Assembly: GCA_900472295.1 (NCBI GenBank)
Contig: UCIA01000004.1
Location: forward strand, 1 to 64,000
From: Hyphomicrobiales bacterium
Lineage (GTDB): Bacteria; Pseudomonadota; Alphaproteobacteria; Rhizobiales; Rhizobiaceae
DNA: 64,000 nucleotides
Direction: 5' to 3'
Part shown: positions 54,564 to 63,636 of the stretch, in pieces
How the letters are laid out: each line of letters starts with the position of its first letter
How positions within the stretch are numbered: position 1 is the first letter of the stretch
The notes under the pieces: model-generated
Database searches by the model: none
What the model was told of the DNA's origin: nothing
The model's input: the letters and a program-made list of their open reading frames with translations, nothing else
Position numbers and translations under genes: made by a program

Positions 54564-54591
54564 GCCGGGGGCCGGTCAGCCGGTCCTCGGC
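54564..54591 (+). other. Stem-loop after the peptide-type binding-protein gene
   Basis: GCCGGGGGCCGG pairs with CCGGTCCTCGGC around a TCAG loop: 12 pairs, two of them G-U. It begins 9 bases after the stop. No T-run follows. Confidence 0.65.
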
Positions 54592-54643
54592 ACTGCATCG
54601 CGCAAGATTGTTTTGGCCGAACGCAACCGCGGAGAGCGCTTCC

Positions 54644-55594
54644 ATGACGTCTCGGGTTCTCAACCTCGTGCTTAAGCGGCTGGGGATTGCGGCCATCACG
54701 CTTTTGATCGTGCTGTTTGCCGTATTTTTCGCCACGAGCATGCTGCCTGGCGACACCGCGTCGATGCTGCTCGGCCAGGCGGCCACTCCCGAGGCAGTCG
54801 CCGGCCTGCGTGAGGCCATGCATCTCAACGATCCGGCGATTCTGCGCTTCCTGCGCTGGCTTCTCGGCCTGCTCCACGGCGACCTCGGCACTTCCTATGC
54901 CAACGAGATGCCGATCGCGACGCTGATCGGTGGGCGCCTGGTCAACACCATGAAGCTCGCCGGCATCACCGCGCTACTCTCGGTGCCGCTGGCTTTGACA
55001 CTTGGCATCACCGCCGCGATGTTGCGTGGCTCCGTCTATGACCGCACCGTCACCATCCTGTCGATCGGCCTCATCTCCGTGCCCGAATTCATGGTCGCGA
55101 CCCTCGCGGTCCTGCTTTTCGCCGTCTATCTCAAATGGCTGCCGGCACTGTCTTCGGTCAACGAGGCGCATTCGCTGACCGACCTCGTGCGCATTTATGC
55201 GATGCCGGTGATCACGCTCACCTTCGTCATCTCCGCCCAGATGATCCGCATGACCCGCGCCGCGGTGATCGAAACGCTTTCGACGCCTTATGTCGAGATG
55301 GCGCTTCTCAAAGGCGCCTCGCGCATCCGCATGGTCATGAGACACGCCCTCCCCAATGCCCTCGGGCCGATCGTCAACGCGGTCGCGCTTTCGTTGTCCT
55401 ATCTGGTCGGCGGTGTCATCATCGTGGAGACGATCTTCAACTATCCCGGCATCGCCAAGCTGATGGTCGATGCGGTCGCGACCCGCGACCTGCCGCTGAT
55501 CCAGAGCTGCGCAATGATCTTCTGCCTCGGCTACCTCTTACTCATCACGACCGCGGACATCATCGCTATCGTGTCCAACCCGAGGCTCAGATGA
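54644..55594 (+). CDS. Peptide-type ABC permease, DppB-like
   Basis: A 316-residue permease with an N-terminal helix (ITLLIVLFAVFFATSMLPGD) and about six membrane segments. The EAA loop reads YVEMALLKGASRIRMVMRHALPNALGP. The ATG at 54644 follows GCGGAGAG; the frame from 54608 adds a non-membrane stretch. Its stop overlaps the next gene (ATGA). Confidence 0.92.
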   Translation: MTSRVLNLVLKRLGIAAITLLIVLFAVFFATSMLPGDTASMLLGQAATPEAVAGLREAMHLNDPAILRFLRWLLGLLHGDLGTSYANEMPIATLIGGRLVNTMKLAGITALLSVPLALTLGITAAMLRGSVYDRTVTILSIGLISVPEFMVATLAVLLFAVYLKWLPALSSVNEAHSLTDLVRIYAMPVITLTFVISAQMIRMTRAAVIETLSTPYVEMALLKGASRIRMVMRHALPNALGPIVNAVALSLSYLVGGVIIVETIFNYPGIAKLMVDAVATRDLPLIQSCAMIFCLGYLLLITTADIIAIVSNPRLR

Positions 55595-56442
55595 CTATGG
55601 CGCGCGCCGCAACCCCCCGACGATCCTTCCTGGGCCACAGCTACAATCTGGTGGGCGTCGTCGCTTCGCTGGTCATCCTGGCGTGGACGCTGATCGCGAT
55701 CTTTGCGCCCTATGTCCTTCCCCATCCGATCGGCGACATCGTCGACGACGATTATTTCGGCCCGATGCGCCAGGGGCTGTGGCTCGGCTCGGACTATCTG
55801 GGGCGCGATATGCTCTCTCGGGTTCTGATGGGCGCACGCTACACTGTCGGCATATCGCTTGCCGCCGTCTGCATTGCCTGCTTTTCGGGCGTCGTCCTGG
55901 GGATGGTAGCTGCCGTCACCGGGGGTTGGCTCGACACCTGCCTCAGCCGCTTCCTGGACGCCATGAACTCCATCCCCAGCAAGCTGTTCGGCCTTGTGGT
56001 CGTCGCCGCAGTCGGCTCGTCGGTGCCAGTGCTGATCCTGACGCTCGCCGTCATCTATATCCCCGGCGCCTACCGCTTCGCGCGGGCGCTCGCCGTCAAC
56101 ATCAACACCATGGACTTCATGACCGTCGCGCGTGTCCGTGGCGAGAGCACCTTCTACCTCATCGGATCCGAGATCCTGCCTAACATCATGCGCCCGGTGC
56201 TGGCCGACTTCGGCCTGCGCTTCGTCTTCATCGTGCTGTTGCTTTCCGGCCTGTCCTTCCTGGGGCTCGGCCTCCAACCGCCGCTCGCCGACTGGGGCGC
56301 GCTGGTGCGCGAGAACATCGGCGCCCTGCCTTTCGCTGCCCCTGCCGTCATCGTGCCCTCGCTGGCGATCGCCAGCCTCACCATCAGCGTCAACCTGCTG
56401 ATCGATAACCTGCCGAAGAAGATCAGGGACCGGGACGCATGA
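55591..56442 (+). CDS. Peptide-type ABC permease, DppC-like
   Basis: A 283-residue permease. The N-terminus has one helix (YNLVGVVASLVILAWTLIAIFAPYVLP), then GLWLGSDYLGRDMLSRVLMGARYTVGISL, a DppC hallmark, and LGLGLQPPLADWGALVRENIG near the C-terminus. It pairs with the DppB-like subunit. It overlaps the genes on either side by ATGA. Confidence 0.92.
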   Translation: MTMARAATPRRSFLGHSYNLVGVVASLVILAWTLIAIFAPYVLPHPIGDIVDDDYFGPMRQGLWLGSDYLGRDMLSRVLMGARYTVGISLAAVCIACFSGVVLGMVAAVTGGWLDTCLSRFLDAMNSIPSKLFGLVVVAAVGSSVPVLILTLAVIYIPGAYRFARALAVNINTMDFMTVARVRGESTFYLIGSEILPNIMRPVLADFGLRFVFIVLLLSGLSFLGLGLQPPLADWGALVRENIGALPFAAPAVIVPSLAIASLTISVNLLIDNLPKKIRDRDA

Positions 56443-58094
56443 GCAATCTCGTCGAAGTCAGGAACCTGAAGATCGAGGCGAGGACCGACTCCGGACGGCT
56501 TGTCGAAATCATCAAGGGCGTCAGCCTCGACATCGCCGAAGGCGAGATCGTCGCCCTGATCGGCGAAAGCGGCTCCGGCAAGACGACGGTTGCGCTCTCG
56601 CTGATGGGCCATGCACGGCCCGGCTGCCGGATCACCGGCGGCGAGATCAACGTCAACGGCAAGAACATGGCAGCATTTTCCGAAAAGGAACGCGCCAGGT
56701 TGCGCGGCACCGATATTGCCTATGTCCCGCAAAGTGCCGCCGCGTCCTTCAACCCCTCGTCGACGATCATGGAGCAGGTGATCGAGGTCACGCGAATCCA
56801 CAAGCTGATGCCACCCGAGCAGGCGCGCCAGCGCGCGATCGAGCTGTTCCGGGCCTTGTCGCTGCCGGACCCGGAAGGGATCGGCGCGCGTTATCCGCAC
56901 CAGGTTTCGGGCGGGCAATTGCAGCGGTTGGCCGCTGCCATGGCGCTCATCGGCGATCCGAAGCTGATGATCTTCGACGAGCCGACGACAGCACTCGACG
57001 TGACGACGCAGATCGACGTGCTGAAGGCATTCAAGTCGGTCATGCGGGCGGGCGGGATAGCGGGTGTCTACGTTTCCCACGATCTCGCGGTCGTCGCCCA
57101 GATCGCCGACCGCATCGTGGTGCTGAAGGGCGGCGAAGTGCAGGAGACCGGCACCACGGCTGATATCCTTTCGGCTGCCCAACATCCCTACACGCGCGAA
57201 CTGCTGGCCGCCTTCGAACCGAAGCCGCGGCAAATACAGGCGACTGGCGATTCCGCAGCGAATCCGCTGCTTCGCGTCAACAATCTGACAGCCGGCTACG
57301 GGCCGGTGAAACCTGACCGGCAGCCGGTTGTCCGCGCGGTCGATTCCGTCAGCCTGGTCGTGGAGAAGGGGCGCAATCTTGGCATCATAGGCGAATCCGG
57401 CTGCGGAAAATCGACGCTGGCGCGGGCCATCGCCGGCATCCATCCGGCGGCGGCCGGCGACATCGTCTTCGACGGCAAGGACCTGCAGCGCGCCGCCGGA
57501 AAACGCAGCCGGGAACAGCTGCGCGAAATGCAGATCGTGTTCCAGTACGCCGATACCGCGCTCAATCCGGCCAAGGCGGTGGAAGACATCATCTCCCGCC
57601 CGCTGGTCTTCTATCACGGGCTCGACAGGCAGGCGCGCTCGAAGCGCGTCGACGAACTGCTCGACATGGTGCGCCTGCCGAAGACGCTGCGCTACCGCCA
57701 CCCATCCGAACTCTCGGGCGGCCAGAAGCAGCGCGTGAATTTCGCACGCGCGCTGGCGGCCGATCCCAAGCTCATCATCTGCGATGAAATCACCTCCGCG
57801 CTCGACACGGTGGTGGCATCCGCCGTGATCGAACTGCTCAAGGACCTGCAGCGCGAGCTGGGACTGTCCTACATCTTCATCAGCCACGACCTCTCTGTCG
57901 TCGAAACCATCTGCGACCAGATCATGGTCATGTACAATGGGGAGCGGGTGGAGCAGATCACCCCCGACAAATTGAAGGCGCCCAGCCACCCCTATTCCAA
58001 GCTTCTGTTCTCCTCCGTGCCGAAGCTCGATCCGACCTGGCTCGATGGCCTCGTGCGCGACCCCGAGCTCGTCAGCCAGTACGGCCACCGCTGA
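56439..58094 (+). CDS. Peptide-type ABC ATPase, DppD-DppF fusion
   Basis: A 551-residue protein carrying both ATPases of a peptide importer. Domain 1: Walker A GESGSGKTT (42-50), signature VSGGQLQR, Walker B LMIFDEPT. Domain 2: Walker A GESGCGKST (about 317-325), signature LSGGQKQR, Walker B LIICDEIT. Fused forms are common in rhizobia. It completes the importer and is the last gene before the convergent Lrp gene. Confidence 0.93.
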   Translation: MSNLVEVRNLKIEARTDSGRLVEIIKGVSLDIAEGEIVALIGESGSGKTTVALSLMGHARPGCRITGGEINVNGKNMAAFSEKERARLRGTDIAYVPQSAAASFNPSSTIMEQVIEVTRIHKLMPPEQARQRAIELFRALSLPDPEGIGARYPHQVSGGQLQRLAAAMALIGDPKLMIFDEPTTALDVTTQIDVLKAFKSVMRAGGIAGVYVSHDLAVVAQIADRIVVLKGGEVQETGTTADILSAAQHPYTRELLAAFEPKPRQIQATGDSAANPLLRVNNLTAGYGPVKPDRQPVVRAVDSVSLVVEKGRNLGIIGESGCGKSTLARAIAGIHPAAAGDIVFDGKDLQRAAGKRSREQLREMQIVFQYADTALNPAKAVEDIISRPLVFYHGLDRQARSKRVDELLDMVRLPKTLRYRHPSELSGGQKQRVNFARALAADPKLIICDEITSALDTVVASAVIELLKDLQRELGLSYIFISHDLSVVETICDQIMVMYNGERVEQITPDKLKAPSHPYSKLLFSSVPKLDPTWLDGLVRDPELVSQYGHR

Positions 58095-58133
58095 CGAAGC
58101 AGCAGTGCCTCACCTCACCCGGGAAACAGGGCC

Positions 58134-58610
58134 TTATCTCGGAAAAAGACTCGGCAGCGGCATGTGCGCCTTGACGATGGGGGATTTCAGCACGACGAAG
58201 CTGAAATACTTGTCGATGCCGATATCCATGTCGGTCAGCCGCTCCATGATCGCCTGGTAGTCACCAATGCCGGCGGTCACGAACTTCATCAAATAATCGT
58301 AGCCGCCGGAAACGAGGTGGCATTCGATGACCTGGTCGATCTTCTCCACCACGGCGAGAAAGCGGGCGAAATCCACCTGCCGGTGGTTTTTCAAGGTGAT
58401 CTCCGTGAACACGGTCAGCGTCTGACCGAGCTTACCGAGATTGATCTGGGCGGAATAGCCTTGGATGTAGCCTTCCGACTGGAGCTTCTTGACGCGCATG
58501 AGACAGGGGCTTGGAGACAGATGCACGAGCTCAGCCAGTTCCACGTTGGTGACGCGGCCGTTCTTTTGCAACTCGTGCAGAATCTTGATGTCGATCCGAT
58601 CCAGTTTCAT
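58134..58610 (-). CDS. Lrp/AsnC-family transcriptional regulator
   Basis: A 158-residue Lrp-type protein. The N-terminal HTH is LDRIDIKILHELQKNGRVTNVELAELVHLSPSPCLMRVKKLQSEG (3-47) and the C-terminal RAM ligand domain contains VIECHLVSGGYDYLMKFVT. These regulators sense amino acids or related amines. It diverges from the FAD oxidase gene at 58833 and faces the importer genes, so it likely controls the island. A dyad 24 bases upstream is a candidate autoregulatory site. Confidence 0.92.
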   Translation of the reverse strand: MKLDRIDIKILHELQKNGRVTNVELAELVHLSPSPCLMRVKKLQSEGYIQGYSAQINLGKLGQTLTVFTEITLKNHRQVDFARFLAVVEKIDQVIECHLVSGGYDYLMKFVTAGIGDYQAIMERLTDMDIGIDKYFSFVVLKSPIVKAHMPLPSLFPR

Positions 58611-58633
58611 GGCCGTCTCCGAAGAAGCGCGCT

Positions 58634-58650
58634 ACAGCACAATCTGCTGT
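58634..58650. promoter_or_regulatory. Lrp-box-like dyad ACAGCA-N5-TGCTGT
   Basis: ACAGCACAATCTGCTGT is a perfect 6-bp dyad with a 5-base spacer. CAGCACAATCTGCTG matches 12 of 15 positions of the E. coli Lrp consensus YAGHAWATTWTDCTR. It lies in the 222-base divergent gap, 24 bases from the lrp start and about 180 bases from the oxidase start. Confidence 0.55.
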
Positions 58651-58832
58651 CGTACCAACAAGCTTTGACACTACCACAGCCTTTGGTGCTGTCCATCCAA
58701 CGGGGTACAGGCTGAATGGCACGGACTCCCGATTCCAATAGGGCTTCCAGAATAAAATACTGCTTCAGCCTCAACTGCAGCAGCGGCTGCCTGTGCAACG
58801 CGATAGATTGCAGCTTCACAGCAGAGAACACC

Positions 58833-60158
58833 ATGCCCGCGCCACTGCAGCAAATCGAGACACCCGGCGAACTGCCACAGTCCGCGGACGCGGTGGTGAT
58901 CGGCGGTGGCATCGTCGGTGTATTCGCCGCCTACTATCTGGCCAGGCGCGGCATGCAGGTCGTTCTTGTCGAAAAGGGACGCATCGGCGCGGAGCAATCC
59001 AGCAGGAACTGGGGATGGTGTCGCCAGCAGAACCGCGACGCCCGCGAGCTGCCGATGGCGACGCGAAGCCTCGATCTGTGGGAGCGCTTCGCAGTCGATA
59101 CCAGCGAGGACACCGGCTTCCGCCGCTGCGGGCTGCTCTATCTCAGCAATGACGAGGCGGAACTGGCCAGCTGGGCGCGCTGGCGAGACTTCGCCAAAAC
59201 GGCCGGCGTCACCACGCACATCCTTGACAGCGCCGAGGCCAGCGAGCGGGGCCGCGCCACTGGCCGGACCTGGAAGGGCGGCGTCTTCTCGCCGACAGAT
59301 GGCACCGCCGATCCGCCGCGGGCCGCGCCCTCGGTCGCCCGCGCCATCCTCAAGCTCGGGGGCTCCGTGCACCAGAATTGCGCCGCGCGCGGTATCGAGA
59401 CCGAGGGCGGGCGCCTGAGCGGCGTGATCACGGAAAACGGAACGATCCGCACGAAGCTGGCGGTCCTGGCCGGCGGGGCCTGGGCCTCTTCCTTTTGCCA
59501 TCAGTTCGGTTTCCGTTTTCCACAGGCATCGATCCGATCCTCCATCCTGTCCGTCTCCCCCAGCGCGGAGGGCCTGCCGGATGCGCTGCACACGGCAAGA
59601 ATCTCGGCCACGCGTCGCGGCGATGGTGGCTATACGCTCGCCATAAGCGGACGCGGCCGTCTGGACGTCACGCCCCAGCAACTGCGTTTCTCCTCGCAAT
59701 TCCTGCCCATGTTCCTGAAGCGCTGGCGCAGCCTCGGACCCGGTGGCCTGCAAGGCATGCGCTCGGGCCACGAAACGCTCCGGCACTGGCGGCTCGACCA
59801 GCCGACGCCGATGGAGCGGATGCGCATCCTCGATCCGGTTCCGGATCAGGCGACCATTCGCCTGACCCATGCCCGCGCGCTCGAACTGCTGCCGGCACTG
59901 CGCCAGACGAGGATCAGCGCGGCCTGGGCCGGCTACATCGACAGCACGCCGGACGGCGTGCCCGCCATCGGCGAGATACATTCCGTTCCGGGTTTCTTCC
60001 TGGCTGCCGGGTTTTCGGGGCACGGCTTCGGCATCGGGCCAGGCGCCGGGCACCTCGTCGCCGATCTGATGACTGGCTCCGAACCGATCGTCGATCCCAA
60101 GTCCTACGATCCGCGGCGCTTCGAAGCTTCCGTGTGGGGGAAGGTCGCCGATTTCTAA
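58833..60158 (+). CDS. FAD-dependent amine/amino-acid oxidase, DadA-like (copy 2)
   Basis: A 441-residue DAO-family flavoprotein. The FAD loop is ADAVVIGGGIVGVFAAYYLARRGMQVVLVEKG (about 20-51), followed by QSSRNWGWCRQQNRDARELPM, and the C-terminus has FFLAAGFSGHGFGIGPGAGHLVADL. The start at 58833 is chosen because residues from the earlier in-frame ATG (58716) are Cys-rich and unlike the family. It likely deaminates an amino acid or secondary amine. Divergent from lrp and a probable Lrp target. Confidence 0.86.
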   Translation: MPAPLQQIETPGELPQSADAVVIGGGIVGVFAAYYLARRGMQVVLVEKGRIGAEQSSRNWGWCRQQNRDARELPMATRSLDLWERFAVDTSEDTGFRRCGLLYLSNDEAELASWARWRDFAKTAGVTTHILDSAEASERGRATGRTWKGGVFSPTDGTADPPRAAPSVARAILKLGGSVHQNCAARGIETEGGRLSGVITENGTIRTKLAVLAGGAWASSFCHQFGFRFPQASIRSSILSVSPSAEGLPDALHTARISATRRGDGGYTLAISGRGRLDVTPQQLRFSSQFLPMFLKRWRSLGPGGLQGMRSGHETLRHWRLDQPTPMERMRILDPVPDQATIRLTHARALELLPALRQTRISAAWAGYIDSTPDGVPAIGEIHSVPGFFLAAGFSGHGFGIGPGAGHLVADLMTGSEPIVDPKSYDPRRFEASVWGKVADF

Positions 60159-60185
60159 GATGACATGCATGCCGACATCCCGCGA

Positions 60186-60335
60186 TCATCCGCAAAAGCG
60201 GCGGAAGGTTTCCAACCAGTTGCCACCCATGATTGCCGCCGTCTGCTCGCGGCTGTAGCCGCGGTCGAGAAGGCCGTGCGTCAGGTTCGGCAATTTGGTG
60301 ACCGTCTCGATGCCGACCGGATAGGACTGCCGGCC
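60186..60335 (-). pseudogene. C-terminal remnant of a membrane dipeptidase (M19)
   Basis: Reading leftward, the frame ending at TGA 60186-60188 gives YPVGIETVTKLPNLTHGLL and then DRGYSREQTAAIMGGNWLETFRR. This matches the C-terminal signature of renal-type dipeptidases (P.G(L/I)E...LPNLT..LL.RGYS...I.GGN). Upstream the reading frame breaks up; GLGEGSGFVLAQHLTDEPHD near 60460-60520 may be another scrap. No intact gene remains in 60159-60568, a 410-base stretch. Confidence 0.7.
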
Positions 60336-60568
60336 AAAGCTCTATGGTTGGCCATGAACGCCAGGCATCTCGAAGTCTTCCGCGCCAGAAGTGAATGTCG
60401 GCGCCCTTGAAGACCGCCTGAGCTTCTTGCTCGCATTCCGGCCATGCGCGGCATGCAGGTCCTAGTCGTGCGGTTCATCCGTCAGATGCTGCGCGAGCAC
60501 GAAGCCGGAACCCTCGCCCAGCCCGGAGGCCGTCGATCATTATGGGTCGGAGTGTAGGATCAGCCGGC

Positions 60569-61105
60569 TCATTTCACAACGCGCTTATCGAGTTTGCGGG
60601 CCAGGGTGCGCCGGTGCAGACCGAGCCGACGTGCCGTTTCGGAGATGTTGAAGCCGGTCTCGACCAGCGTTTCGTGGATGCGCTCCCATTCGAGGTTCTT
60701 GATAGAGGTGGGACGGCTGCTCAACGAAACAGAAACATCGCCCTCGGCCCGGCCGAAAGCGGCTTCGATGTCATCGGTGTTGGCGGGCTTCGCCAGGTAA
60801 TGACATGCGCCAAGCTTGATCGCCTCGACCGCCGTGGCGATGCTGGCGAAGCCGGTCAGCACGACGATCCTCATCGAAGCATCGCGGGCGCTCAAGAGCC
60901 TGACGCACTCCAGCCCGGAGCCACCGACGCCAAGCTTGAGATCAACGACGGCGTAAGTCGGAACCGCTGTGTCGAGGGCGCCAAGCAGTTCTTCCCTGCC
61001 GTGGCAGACGATGACGTCATAGTCGCGCTTTTCGAAGGAGCGTTTCAGCGTCTTCGCGAAGATGGCGTCGTCCTCGACGATAAACAGGGATCGATCAGGC
61101 CTCAT
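60569..61105 (-). CDS. regA: Redox response regulator, RegA/ActR/PrrA family
   Basis: A 178-residue response regulator. The receiver has acidic residues Glu11-Asp12-Asp13, phosphoacceptor Asp55 (VVDLKLG), Thr84 and Lys106. The C-terminal Fis-type HTH, ETGFNISETARRLGLHRRTLARKL, is a hallmark of the RegA family. GGAG lies 6 bases before ATG 61105, which overlaps the kinase stop by 11 bases; an in-frame ATG at 61117 is less likely. It controls energy-metabolism genes in relatives (ActR or RegR in rhizobia). Confidence 0.9.
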   Translation of the reverse strand: MRPDRSLFIVEDDAIFAKTLKRSFEKRDYDVIVCHGREELLGALDTAVPTYAVVDLKLGVGGSGLECVRLLSARDASMRIVVLTGFASIATAVEAIKLGACHYLAKPANTDDIEAAFGRAEGDVSVSLSSRPTSIKNLEWERIHETLVETGFNISETARRLGLHRRTLARKLDKRVVK

Positions 61106-62447
61106 GATCAGCTCCATCGGTCAGCGCAGCCAGCGGCAGCGAGAGCGTAACACAGGCCCCCTGCTCCATGTTACGCGCCGAAAAGTCGCCCCCCAGCTTT
61201 CGAACCACGTTGACGACGAGGAAAAGGCCAAGGCCACCGCCCGGCCGTCCCTTGCTCGACATGTAGGGCTGGCCGAGTGCCGCCAGAATACCCTCGTCAA
61301 AACCCGGCCCGCGGTCGCGCACGGCAATCACCAGTTTCTCGCCCTGCCGCTCGGCAGTGACGCCGACCCAATCGGGCGAGGCTTCCAGGGCGTTGTCGAA
61401 CACGTTGAAGATCACCTGCTTCAGCGCCGTGTCTGAGACGATCTGTTCGTCGGGTTCGAAATCGTTGCTGTACTCCAGATTGGACGGCTGGCGGCTGACG
61501 CGCCATTCCTGGACAAGATCGTCGATGAAATGGCGGATGCTGGTGCGGATCGTACCCTCGCCCCGCGCCTGCCCCGAAGACATCAGGATGCCCGACACGA
61601 TGCTTTTGCAGCGCTCGATCTGCGCCTGCATTTCAGCCACGTCCCCGGCCCGCTCGCGGTTGCGGGTGACGCTGCGCATCTGGCGCCAGTCGGAGAGGAT
61701 GACGGAGATGGTCGAAAGCGGCGTGCCCAGTTCATGCGCGGCACCCGAGGCGAGCAGGCCCATGCGCACGATGTGATCCTCCTCTGCCGAGTGCTGGCGC
61801 AGATCGGCGAGATAGGCGTCGCGCTCGCGCAGATTGCGGTGGATGCGCGTCATGAAAATCACGATCAAGCCTGCCGCCAGCACGAAGCATATGAACATGC
61901 CCCTGATATGCAGGGCCAGCAGATCGCTGCCGCCGTGATGCGGGATCGCGATCGGCCGGAACTCGAAGGTGAGGAAGACGAAGCAGGCGGAAGCGGCCAC
62001 CACCAGGCTCCAGGTGGACCAGGGCGTCAGCAGCGCGGCGCCAAGCGTGATCTGCAGGAGATAGAGCGACACGAACGGGTTCGAGGCGCCGCCGCTGAGG
62101 TAAAGCTGGGTCGTCAGCGCCACCATGTCGAAGATGAGCGCGACAAACAGCTGTGCGTTGCTGATCGGCCGCTGGCCGCGCAAGGCGAGCAGGCTGAAGA
62201 TGTTCAATCCGACGAGGAAAAACACCACGCCAGCCATCTCCGGCAGCGGCAGCGGAATGTCGAACCAGTATTCCGTCGCCAGAATGGTAAGCACCTGACC
62301 GGCCACCGCCAGCCAACGCAGCTGAATGAGCAGGAACAGGTTCTTCCTGTTCGCCGCATCGGGATTGGAGACCGCCCCGTCCTTGCCGGCGAGGGATGCT
62401 GCCGCGAAGGATTTTTCGTTGCGAAGCGTTTGCGTCGGGACGCTCAT
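61095..62447 (-). CDS. regB: Redox sensor histidine kinase, RegB/ActS/PrrB family
   Basis: A 450-residue membrane kinase. About six hydrophobic helices span residues 40-200, with the RegB-type GGASNPF motif (119-125) linked to quinone sensing. The H-box is AAHELGTPLSTI (His238), Cys280 (ERCKSIVSGIL) is near where RegB has its redox Cys, and the ATP lid is GRPGGGLGLFL. Its start overlaps the SURF1 stop by ATGA. Placement after oxidase genes fits a sensor of respiratory state. Confidence 0.9.
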   Translation of the reverse strand: MSVPTQTLRNEKSFAAASLAGKDGAVSNPDAANRKNLFLLIQLRWLAVAGQVLTILATEYWFDIPLPLPEMAGVVFFLVGLNIFSLLALRGQRPISNAQLFVALIFDMVALTTQLYLSGGASNPFVSLYLLQITLGAALLTPWSTWSLVVAASACFVFLTFEFRPIAIPHHGGSDLLALHIRGMFICFVLAAGLIVIFMTRIHRNLRERDAYLADLRQHSAEEDHIVRMGLLASGAAHELGTPLSTISVILSDWRQMRSVTRNRERAGDVAEMQAQIERCKSIVSGILMSSGQARGEGTIRTSIRHFIDDLVQEWRVSRQPSNLEYSNDFEPDEQIVSDTALKQVIFNVFDNALEASPDWVGVTAERQGEKLVIAVRDRGPGFDEGILAALGQPYMSSKGRPGGGLGLFLVVNVVRKLGGDFSARNMEQGACVTLSLPLAALTDGADHEA

Positions 62448-63262
62448 CTTGCCGGTCTCTGCCGCCAGCGGCCGCCGATGATCGGTGCGGCCAAGGCTGC
62501 GGCAAGCATCGCAGCGAGCGTGAACCAGGTCAAAGCATAGACCAGATGACTGTTGCGGAAAGTCACCACGGTCAGGCCGCCGCGCGGCCAGCCGCCCATG
62601 CCGGATGCCTCCGCATCGACGAAATAGGGGGCGACATCCGTCAGGCCGCGCGTGGTGGCGATGGCCGCGACATCCCGCGAATACCAGCGATTGCCCGCAG
62701 CATCGTTGTTGCGCAGGAAGCCGCCGCCAGGCTCGCTGATACGCAACAGCCCGCCGATGACGGCCGGTGCGGCGAAGCTGCCGCTCTCCTGTTCGAATTC
62801 GGCCTTGCGCTCCTGGGGAACGAACCCACGATTGACCAGCACGACGAAGCCACGGTCGGTCCGCATCGGCGTCAGCACCCAATAACCGCCACCAAGCTCC
62901 GTCACCGCCTGCACCAGCGTGTTGGCACCGTCCAGAAAGTGCCCGGCCAATCGCACATGGCTGTATTCATAACCGGCCGCGGTCATGCCGACCCAGTTCC
63001 CTGGGCCAGGCGCATCGGCAGCCGGAGCATGGATGCGCTGATCGACGCGGGCGATCAGGTCGAGCTTCCAGACCCGCCTTTCCAGCTGCCATATGCCAAG
63101 CCCGAGAAACACCAGCACGCCGAGGAGCCCGAGCAGTGCGAGGAAAAGCCGTGACGCGGGCGACCTGCCGGCGTCCTGTCGTGACGCTGCGAGCGAACAA
63201 ATGCCGGGCTGCCCGATCCGTGCTTCGGCAGGGGTTCTCCCCGCGCCCGGCGCCGGGCTCAT
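62444..63262 (-). CDS. SURF1 family oxidase assembly protein
   Basis: A 272-residue SURF1 protein. A first helix (LFLALLGLLGVLVFLGLGIWQLERRVWK, about 38-65) carries the conserved GxWQxxR pattern, a periplasmic domain contains VLVNRGFVPQERK, and a second helix near the C-terminus ends YALTWFTLAAMLAAALAAPI. It helps assemble haem-copper oxidases. The ATG at 63262 overlaps the cyoD stop; the frame from 63388 runs into cyoD. It belongs to the cyo operon. Confidence 0.9.
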   Translation of the reverse strand: MSPAPGAGRTPAEARIGQPGICSLAASRQDAGRSPASRLFLALLGLLGVLVFLGLGIWQLERRVWKLDLIARVDQRIHAPAADAPGPGNWVGMTAAGYEYSHVRLAGHFLDGANTLVQAVTELGGGYWVLTPMRTDRGFVVLVNRGFVPQERKAEFEQESGSFAAPAVIGGLLRISEPGGGFLRNNDAAGNRWYSRDVAAIATTRGLTDVAPYFVDAEASGMGGWPRGGLTVVTFRNSHLVYALTWFTLAAMLAAALAAPIIGGRWRQRPAR

Positions 63263-63636
63263 GGCATCTCGCGCATATCGTGAAGCCCCGGCATCATGTT
63301 GGCGTTGAGGTGATACATCACCCACAGCGAGCCGGTCAGCACGATGACCACCAGGATCAGCGTGAAGATCAGCGCGAGCATCGACCATCCTCCCTCGGAA
63401 GCGGTGTTCATATGCAGGAAGAAGACCATGTGGACGACGATCTGCACCGCCGCGAAGACCATGATGACGATGGCCGTGACCTGCTTGTCGTCGATGGCGC
63501 CGGTCATGACCAGCCAGAATGGGATAGCGGTCAGGATCAGCGACAGGACGAAGCCGATCAAATAGCCCTTGAACGATCCGTGCGCGGCGCCTCCAGACGC
63601 CTGGCCGTGACCCTCGGCATGACCATGAGCGCTCAT
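63259..63636 (-). CDS. cyoD: Cytochrome o ubiquinol oxidase subunit IV
   Basis: A 125-residue protein with a His-rich N-terminus (MSAHGHAEGHGQ) and three hydrophobic helices (YLIGFVLSLILTAIPFWLVM, VTAIVIMVFAAVQIVVHMVFFLHM, LALIFTLILVVIVLTGSLWVMYHL). The pattern VHMVFFLHMN is typical of CyoD. The ATG at 63636 overlaps the cyoC stop. Confidence 0.93.
   Translation of the reverse strand: MSAHGHAEGHGQASGGAAHGSFKGYLIGFVLSLILTAIPFWLVMTGAIDDKQVTAIVIMVFAAVQIVVHMVFFLHMNTASEGGWSMLALIFTLILVVIVLTGSLWVMYHLNANMMPGLHDMREMP

Noticed and set aside
56154..58088. A 644-codon minus-strand open frame opposite the peptide-type ATPase
   Set aside because: The plus strand encodes two complete ABC ATPase domains here; the antisense frame has no recognisable motif.
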